From positions 1-35,907 of the IMG/VR virus record IMGVR_UViG_3300042503_000341: DNA of 35,907 bases; one strand, written 5' to 3'. Positions 30,901-35,907 of the stretch are shown in pieces. Below the pieces are notes generated by a model. That model searched no databases, was not told where the DNA came from, and saw nothing but the letters and a program-made list of their open reading frames with translations. This DNA is from a virus. The position numbers and the translations under genes were made by a program. How positions within the stretch are numbered: the first letter of the stretch is position 1; every line of letters begins with the position of its first letter.

Positions 30901-33900
30901 GTCATTTAAACCCATATCAATAATAGTATTAAGCCTAGCTCTATCAGCATTAGATATGTCTGACAATTGCATACCAGTAAATGGGTCGACATTTCTGTCT
31001 AACATAGACTTAACTATAGTAGATATAGAATCGAATCTCTTATTTACATAAGCTCTTACATATCTAGCTTTATCTCTAATATTAGGTATATCACTTTCTT
31101 TTCCTTGCTCTATCGCTCCTACAATTTGGTCAATCTCATCGAAAGGCATGTCCTTTGATATTACGCCAGACTCAACGAGTTCATTGTAGTCCTCTAATTT
31201 AGATTGCTTCTTTGACTCTTCTATTTTAGCCTTTTGCTCTTTAGCGTATTCTATTATATCCGAACTTCTAAATGCATCTGAAAAATTAGTTTCTAATCCT
31301 TTTGTTTTTGAAGACCTGATGCCATTTAAAACAACACTAGCTCTTTCAATGTATCCGTCTATATCCTCTATTTTACTAGGGTCTATTCCTAAAAATTCTT
31401 TAGCAGCAGATATTAAATTAACCTGCTTACCTTTCATTTTAGAAGCCTTGTTAATTAAAGCATTTAACCTAGATGCTGTTTGTAGTTTGTTATTATAATT
31501 AGCATCATTTACAATCTTTGTAACATAAGATGTAAAATCATTTATAGCATCATTGTTTTTAATATTCAATGAGTCATACTTCTTAAGTATTGATAATAGT
31601 TGAGCTGTTTTAATAACGCCCTTCTTCTTTAATTCATTAAGCCCATTACTAATAGCCTTTCTTGTACCCTTAATCCACATCTCAGAGTCTTTAGCTGCTT
31701 TTGCCTGCAGCTTCATATTCTCTTTTAAAGCAGCCATGTTGTTGACAACGTTCGTAGCATCATTAGCTATTCCAAGAAGTCTTTGAACTGTAGGAGACGG
31801 AGGTAGCTTACCTTCAAAAAATTTAGTAGCAGCTAATACATACTTTTCTCTTTCATTTTTATCTAGTCCCTTATAGAACGCAGAGTTTTTCAATGTAGAT
31901 AATGCTTTTCTAGAAGCACCAGCGAAATCGTCTACTTTTTTGGATAGATACTCTTCAGCAGCTTTTTTCATCTTGCCGAATACTGTAGCTGTTTCGTTGT
32001 TGTTAAACTCTTTTGGAGTTTCCTTTTGAGGCTCTACTTCTAATACGGGTGCTTCTACTTTTGGTTTCGTTTTGCCGCCGATATTGCTATCGCCAACATT
32101 TGCTTGAGTGGTCTCTTGGTCTTTGATGACTTGAGTTCCCGTAGGTTCGACGATATCGCCTGTTGCACCGCTTTCTTTTTTTGGCTCTTGGCCGATTGGA
32201 GTGGCATTTTCTGTAGGTTTTTTTTGTTCTGTAATAGGTGTAGTTTCTGCAGGTTTTGTTTCAGCAGGTGTTTCTGCAGGTTTTACTTCAATAGGTTTTG
32301 CTTCAATAGGCTTACCCTCTGGAGCAGTAATAGTAGGAACTTCTGCAACAGTTTCTTTGGCTTCATAAGTAGCATCTACTTCTAAAGGATTTTCTGATTC
32401 AAGAACTTTTACAGCTTTTTCATCAAGCTGGTCTTTCATTTTATTTATCCTGTCTAATAGTGGGCTCACTTTACCTAGGCTTTTAGCCATTTCGGTAAGC
32501 TTATTTATCTTAACTTGAATACCTCTGATGATGTCTCTTTTTTCTTTTGGTATATCCGTAGGAACTTGAGCATCTGTTTCGTCGTATAATTCTTTATCTG
32601 TTTTGTACTTCTTTAATGTACCTTGCTCGTAAACGCCTTGTGTTTCTCCTTCTTGTATTAGTGCTTCTACTTCTCCTTGAGGTAATTCATAAGCAATTAC
32701 TTTAGCCTGATGCATAACAGAAGGCTGAATATCTCTTGCAGCACCTGTAACCATGGCAAGTGCGTATTTAATATTTTGAGCATTAACATCTCTTACGAAT
32801 GGTATAGTTTCAGCAAATGCCCTAGAACTTTTTGCAGCAGCAGGTAATCCACCAAAAGCAAATACCATCTCAGCACCAGACTTAAATCTCTCTATGCTTT
32901 CTTTCATGGTCTCTTCAGCTGAAATATCAGCCCCTGCAATATTAGAAACAACATCAGTGATTACTGGCGTAGTAGCCGATATTGCTCCTATTTTAGCAGC
33001 CTCTTTTGTAACAGGAACAAGAGGAGCTAATCCTTTTTGTAATACACTTTTTTTACTACTATTAGCCATTGACTCTAGCAATGGGGCTGTATTTATTTTA
33101 CTAGCAGCTGCTGATATGCCAGGATATGGGGCTAATTTACTAAAAGCACCACCCATCAAAGAAGCTTCTAGCGTTCCTGTTACGGCTCCCGTAATGCCCC
33201 CAAGTGCTTCAGCTTCCCTCATTAATTCTACGGGATTTATATTTGGATTTGCCTTTAATTTAGAATTATAATATTTTTTTATGGCCGCAGACTGATTTCC
33301 TTCAGTCATGTCTCCAATCCAAGATACGGTATTCCCTAACTTATTTAGATTAGCCAAAGCCTCTGCTCCATAGGCTTCTCCTAAAGCAGGATTAAATCGT
33401 CCAATAGTAGCAGCTCCCATTCCAAAAGCAGTAGCTTTTAATAATGGCAATGTAACTTCTCCTATAAAATTTGTAACTGAAGAAAATCCTTTTGGTTTTT
33501 GAGGAAGATATTCTGGTCCGTATGCGTTCTCATATTTTATACGCTTTACCTTTTCTTCAGTAGATAATGAAAGAAAACCTCTAGTATCAAGAGTAGTATT
33601 TGCGCTTTTTTCGATAGCCTTACTAAAAGATGTTAGAGGAGCGTTATATAAAGAAAATAATATAGGAAGTCCCGTTAATTCATCTTTATCTATTTCAAAC
33701 TGACCTGTTTTTAATCCGTACTCTAACTCTTTTCTTTTTGCAATTACAGCAGGATGACTATACGGGTCAACGTTTTCAAACTTTTTTGTAGTTGGATTGA
33801 ATACTGTTGAATAGTTTTGACCAAACTTAGACTCTTGTTTTAAATATGCATCAAGGCTATTATTAATAGCATCATACTCGTCTACTACCTTTAACGCAAC

Positions 33901-34179
33901 AGCTTTATCTGCATTATCCTTCCACTTCTGCTCAATAGACTCCCTAGTATTTGTAATGGTATTAGGTGCTGTAGGTCTAATAAATTGCTGATTTATTAAA
34001 TCGCGGTTATACCTAGTATTTCTAGTAGCGTATTCACCTAAAGCATTAAACTCAGCATCAGCAGCATCTTGAACGGTTTTAATCCGCTTCATAATAGAAA
34101 GAACATTAGCTGGAAGCTTCTTAGGAGCTGGCTTAATACTCTTTGGGTCTGGTGTCTGAGTGTTGTTAATTTCCGCCAT
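27931..34179 (-). CDS. Giant inner virion protein, 2082 aa
   Basis: One of the largest genes here and the likely inner-core or ejection protein. The N-terminal region holds Gly/Ala-rich hydrophobic stretches (about residues 240-300 and 325-360: LLKATAFGMGAATIGRFN, GGITGAVTGTLEASLMGGAF) that could insert into membranes. A Pro/Thr/Glu/Lys-rich linker of PIEAKPIEVKPAETPAETK type lies at about 615-655. The rest is mostly helical with polar repeats and an acidic coiled-coil end (AADAEEEAKRLEEQRKAAEDILG). No enzymatic motif (transglycosylase, protease or polymerase) was found. A long, mainly helical protein next to fibre genes resembles internal virion proteins ejected with DNA. Confidence 0.72.
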   Translation of the reverse strand: MAEINNTQTPDPKSIKPAPKKLPANVLSIMKRIKTVQDAADAEFNALGEYATRNTRYNRDLINQQFIRPTAPNTITNTRESIEQKWKDNADKAVALKVVDEYDAINNSLDAYLKQESKFGQNYSTVFNPTTKKFENVDPYSHPAVIAKRKELEYGLKTGQFEIDKDELTGLPILFSLYNAPLTSFSKAIEKSANTTLDTRGFLSLSTEEKVKRIKYENAYGPEYLPQKPKGFSSVTNFIGEVTLPLLKATAFGMGAATIGRFNPALGEAYGAEALANLNKLGNTVSWIGDMTEGNQSAAIKKYYNSKLKANPNINPVELMREAEALGGITGAVTGTLEASLMGGAFSKLAPYPGISAAASKINTAPLLESMANSSKKSVLQKGLAPLVPVTKEAAKIGAISATTPVITDVVSNIAGADISAEETMKESIERFKSGAEMVFAFGGLPAAAKSSRAFAETIPFVRDVNAQNIKYALAMVTGAARDIQPSVMHQAKVIAYELPQGEVEALIQEGETQGVYEQGTLKKYKTDKELYDETDAQVPTDIPKEKRDIIRGIQVKINKLTEMAKSLGKVSPLLDRINKMKDQLDEKAVKVLESENPLEVDATYEAKETVAEVPTITAPEGKPIEAKPIEVKPAETPAETKPAETTPITEQKKPTENATPIGQEPKKESGATGDIVEPTGTQVIKDQETTQANVGDSNIGGKTKPKVEAPVLEVEPQKETPKEFNNNETATVFGKMKKAAEEYLSKKVDDFAGASRKALSTLKNSAFYKGLDKNEREKYVLAATKFFEGKLPPSPTVQRLLGIANDATNVVNNMAALKENMKLQAKAAKDSEMWIKGTRKAISNGLNELKKKGVIKTAQLLSILKKYDSLNIKNNDAINDFTSYVTKIVNDANYNNKLQTASRLNALINKASKMKGKQVNLISAAKEFLGIDPSKIEDIDGYIERASVVLNGIRSSKTKGLETNFSDAFRSSDIIEYAKEQKAKIEESKKQSKLEDYNELVESGVISKDMPFDEIDQIVGAIEQGKESDIPNIRDKARYVRAYVNKRFDSISTIVKSMLDRNVDPFTGMQLSDISNADRARLNTIIDMGLNDLPLKDAYTVVEALNNFAVNGKVSNLDSAIAIGEAYQGGRILESYGIKSLTIKSLFGRKAARWFAADMTSLPVLFDKAFGTNKSLLVQKYMGMSSLMRNKNMAEKIYQEASKEYTDKFVGKYGGILKSKTNPNGLRFDAKENIYERGMLAFMRRNRGGDEASVAKEFNRRKTLLQETIDALRSRGGDYGKMADLYQTAFDKLVRDSKNSLEVDSKADSVNLEAVNWWTNQWGKHYEKMKDVNLNIYNQDLGFHNNYTQDTYGKFDKSETPTSMDPLSDNPFFSSYDYIPDVKSGTLMKTTDPEMLPNGKFIDLDFDYNSNRALKTALTNIHTAKDLRQVKAFRDSPFFDKIFNQEDGNVFKGKISNYAKRMQNRDIAESREFSNVGRSLSVAATTAVSTALSSFAQPFKQLAPSMHTLIATNGRLAINDALNADAHDFLDRIGYGISNRGMGSQFSMERVSSMLRQADDNALMRGVRALGKIQEAKLKIFVGYSDILTARMAWLSYYKDALRKKGEDVSNLDWKTHEINKDAADYAEQMTNVSQNVSDTDLQGTFIGSQDPYHKAFKNTVMTLANYTMNQKAKVGGNIRVALGKGVSVEDRGLAVKSLAGTAAEMFVYNAIWQMANNIQWGIADKMSNTTPSQEEKRRRELSSKRTTITNLTNDLFSPHPIMNDGLDKLVNFGLEKIDPDTPKAFEVRLYDGGGPEAWAKNYGVGGILLKNIMDASKYNDIALSGEVKTEDPFGEDQVKKLTGEDKKIAMSWMPLSIIGRTLGFSDVGNISNKIIKNLSARGMSEENALINKAIDMVPAEEGKATIVDNKTINQAAAEAVKFKDPESRAKYLLDLKKKYGAELWSKEMDLISDPKLGIIDGGTVAFMTAMANNDQDAMKVYRAFSLAKPEAKVESLVRTKQEIGSDRFFKKVRGILELKMLSDDAIVLFAKKLDKKDLDKFIKIYAEFSKQEQDAADAEEEAKRLEEQRKAAEDILGSDQ

Positions 34180-34198
34180 TTGGTATCTTTATAATATG

Positions 34199-34206
34199 CA
34201 AATCTA
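34199..34206 (-). promoter_or_regulatory. Late promoter -7 element TAGATTTG
   Basis: Minus-strand TAGATTTGC ending 20 nt before the ATG at 34179. No good TTTG upstream. The box is flanked by the inverted repeat GGTATC (34182-34187) and GATACC (34225-34230), which could be an operator. Confidence 0.45.
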
Positions 34207-34234
34207 ACGAATTTTGCCCTATTTGATACCCTTT

Positions 34235-35527
34235 TTATTTTTGAAGAGCCTTTAATAAATCTAGAACCGCACTAGATTTTTTGTTGCCTGTTAGTTTCTT
34301 TTCATTAATAATACCAAGAGCTTTAAGGTCTAATGTGATTCCCTTATTTTTTAATAAATCAATAACATCAGGAGCAATAGTTGTACCACCACCTAATGCA
34401 AATCTTAAAAGACTCATTGTAGCAGCATTTGCTTGAGAATTAGCTTGTAATGCCGCATTTTGAATCGCCATTGCAGCAGACGCGTTTCTCATATCCATTC
34501 CAAAATCAGCACCTACTCTTTGCATAGCTAATTTAAACTCATCGTCATTATAATAAAACCCTTTAATTCTACCTTCTAATAGCCCTCTTTCTACAGCGTA
34601 AATTTGAGAAGGTAGGATATCTTTAACATCTTTTATTGAAGGGAATGATGCTTTTATTTTACCAAAAGTAGCTTCTGCCATTCTTTTTTCTGAAACTTGA
34701 GCAGGGGTAGTGTTTGGATTTGTTTCGTCAATAGATAATGATTTAGCTAAATTATTAATCTGATTAGAAGCGTAGTTCTTTATTTTTTCGCCACCAGGCA
34801 AATTAAAATTAGATTGAATAGCAGTGGCTACAGAATTTGGGTCTCTTTTCTCTTTTTTAGCCATCCAAGGAATGTTATATGTCTTTCCAGGAGTTTTACC
34901 AGGACTAGGAACTTGTATACTAAATGAAACAGCATTGCCATTGCCATCAAGAACAGCCTCGTCTTTTTGAGAGAATGTAATATTCTTTAAAATAGTAGCA
35001 TCAATATCTTTAAGGTCATCAGCATTAGCTAATGTTTTGTATTCAAATGGATTTATGTTAATGTCATTATCTGTTATTAAATCCAAATCGACATTACTTA
35101 GCTTATTAAAAGCATCTTTGAATTCACCAACAGGCTCTATACCATTCTTAAACATAGATTGGCTAGCTGAATTAAAAAGCTTTAATTTTCCAAAAACCTC
35201 AGATGATTTAGAAAAAACGCTATCCATATTCATTCTAGAATTTTCAACAGCTTGAGACGCCTGATATATTTCATCAGCACTAGCATTACTATTATTAACT
35301 CTAGTATATGCAATTAAAGAATTCTTATGTTCATCAAATGCCCTTAAAAATCTTGGAACATCTCCTGTTCTCATCCTTTTTGTATCATAAGACCTTCTTA
35401 AATCGTCCATGGAATTAGCAAATAGTCTATCTTGTCTAAGTCTATATTCCATAGCCCTATTGATTCCAGCTGTTATTCCAGATGTAAATCCAGTTGTGTC
35501 TACGAAAGAAGGTTGATACATCGCCAT
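34235..35527 (-). CDS. Virion-associated protein, 430 aa
   Basis: Largely helical, soluble protein without signal peptide. The N-terminus (MAMYQPSFVDTTGFTSGITAGINRAMEYRLRQDRL) leads into charged helices (RSYDTKRMRTGDVPRFLRAFDEHK). The C-terminus has ALQANSQANAATMSLLRFALGGGTTIAP and a Lys-rich tail. Its place between the 115-aa and 2082-aa genes in the late operon suggests an inner-core or connector protein. No family recognised. A second ATG at 35521 could be the true start. Confidence 0.65.
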   Translation of the reverse strand: MAMYQPSFVDTTGFTSGITAGINRAMEYRLRQDRLFANSMDDLRRSYDTKRMRTGDVPRFLRAFDEHKNSLIAYTRVNNSNASADEIYQASQAVENSRMNMDSVFSKSSEVFGKLKLFNSASQSMFKNGIEPVGEFKDAFNKLSNVDLDLITDNDININPFEYKTLANADDLKDIDATILKNITFSQKDEAVLDGNGNAVSFSIQVPSPGKTPGKTYNIPWMAKKEKRDPNSVATAIQSNFNLPGGEKIKNYASNQINNLAKSLSIDETNPNTTPAQVSEKRMAEATFGKIKASFPSIKDVKDILPSQIYAVERGLLEGRIKGFYYNDDEFKLAMQRVGADFGMDMRNASAAMAIQNAALQANSQANAATMSLLRFALGGGTTIAPDVIDLLKNKGITLDLKALGIINEKKLTGNKKSSAVLDLLKALQK

Positions 35528-35552
35528 TTTATAGGTTATTTATGTTTTATTG

Positions 35553-35900
35553 TTATACTCTATTCATTGCATTATAATAAGATTGAGCTCCAACTGCTTG
35601 GCCAATGCCAGCCAAGTTTCTAGATACAGATTGATTAGACTCAGCTTTTCTCATTCCCCAGAATTGTCTAGCTTCATCTTCTTTTCTAAGTCTATCTTGA
35701 GTTCTTATTGCGCCCATTTTATATGCAGCATCAGCAGCTGCCAACCTGTTCTGTCTTAATAAATTTTCATTCATTTCTCCCTGTCTTTTAAGGAATTCAT
35801 TGCCAGCATCCGCGACTTGACCTATGCCTCCTAATAAGGACCTTTTAGAGCGTAGGGCACTCATCATAGAACCCTGCTGTCTAGCAAAAGACTCATTCAT
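35553..35900 (-). CDS. Inner virion protein, 115 aa, possibly cut by the window edge
   Basis: Arg/Gln/Ala-rich helical protein (NEFLKRQGEMNENLLRQNRLAAADAAYKMGAI) with a serine/glycine-containing end. The first ATG is at 35900; the frame stays open to the window edge, so the true start may lie outside. AGGATTA just upstream of the ATG would allow an ordinary start here. The amphipathic helical content is like the small inner-core proteins of short-tailed phages. It begins the visible part of the late operon. Confidence 0.6.
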   Translation of the reverse strand: MNESFARQQGSMMSALRSKRSLLGGIGQVADAGNEFLKRQGEMNENLLRQNRLAAADAAYKMGAIRTQDRLRKEDEARQFWGMRKAESNQSVSRNLAGIGQAVGAQSYYNAMNRV

Positions 35901-35907
35901 TAATCCT

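Noticed and set aside
27931-34179. Virion RNA polymerase or transglycosylase in the 2082-aa protein
   Set aside because: No polymerase catalytic or lysozyme motif visible by eye; the length alone does not support either.

Overview
This window looks like about 36 kb of a tailed double-stranded DNA phage that infects a member of the Bacteroidota, most likely a Flavobacteriia- or Cytophagia-like host. Four things point to this host. The DNA is AT-rich. Start codons follow A/T-rich stretches such as TTAATATG instead of Shine-Dalgarno sequences. Promoters resemble the Bacteroidota primary-sigma consensus (TTTG, about 19 nt, TANNTTTG). Several secreted proteins have signal peptides ending in SYSQ, QAQ, SFSQ, SAQ or AYSQ. 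Terminase, portal and major capsid genes are not in the window and are presumably beyond its right edge.

The left arm (1-8809, plus strand) is early/middle functions. It opens with small hypothetical and membrane proteins. Positions 717-1625 are almost gene-free but dense in RNA signals: a promoter, a three-hairpin RNA ending in a terminator, a long-range stem and a tRNA-like gene. Replication and recombination genes follow: an ERF-type annealing protein, a RecE/YqaJ-like PD-(D/E)XK nuclease, a small SSB-like protein with an acidic DDLPF tail, a primase-helicase with a BT4734-like N-terminus, a DUF1064-type nuclease and a metallophosphoesterase. A second stem plus a truncated tRNA-like element lies between the SSB-like and primase-helicase genes.

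The right arm (35907 down to 8806, minus strand) is late functions and meets the early arm tail to tail at 8806-8809. In order of transcription it encodes inner virion proteins, including one of 2082 aa; minor virion and fibre proteins; a 1948-aa tail fibre with a C-terminal S74 chaperone; a LamG-type protein; small proteins; a block of exported envelope proteins (10980-17709); and a lysis cassette (candidate spanin-like proteins, holin, GH19 endolysin).

The most unusual part is the exported block. A tail-fibre/lysis late operon contains one clear and one probable CsgG-like protein, two proteins that look like outer-membrane beta-barrels, a lipoprotein, a secreted cohesin/dockerin-like protein and several TM or coiled-coil proteins. 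It resembles a phage-borne envelope or curli-type secretion cassette, but its function cannot be read from sequence alone. Late transcription seems to be divided by TANNTTTG elements placed 15-20 nt before particular start codons.
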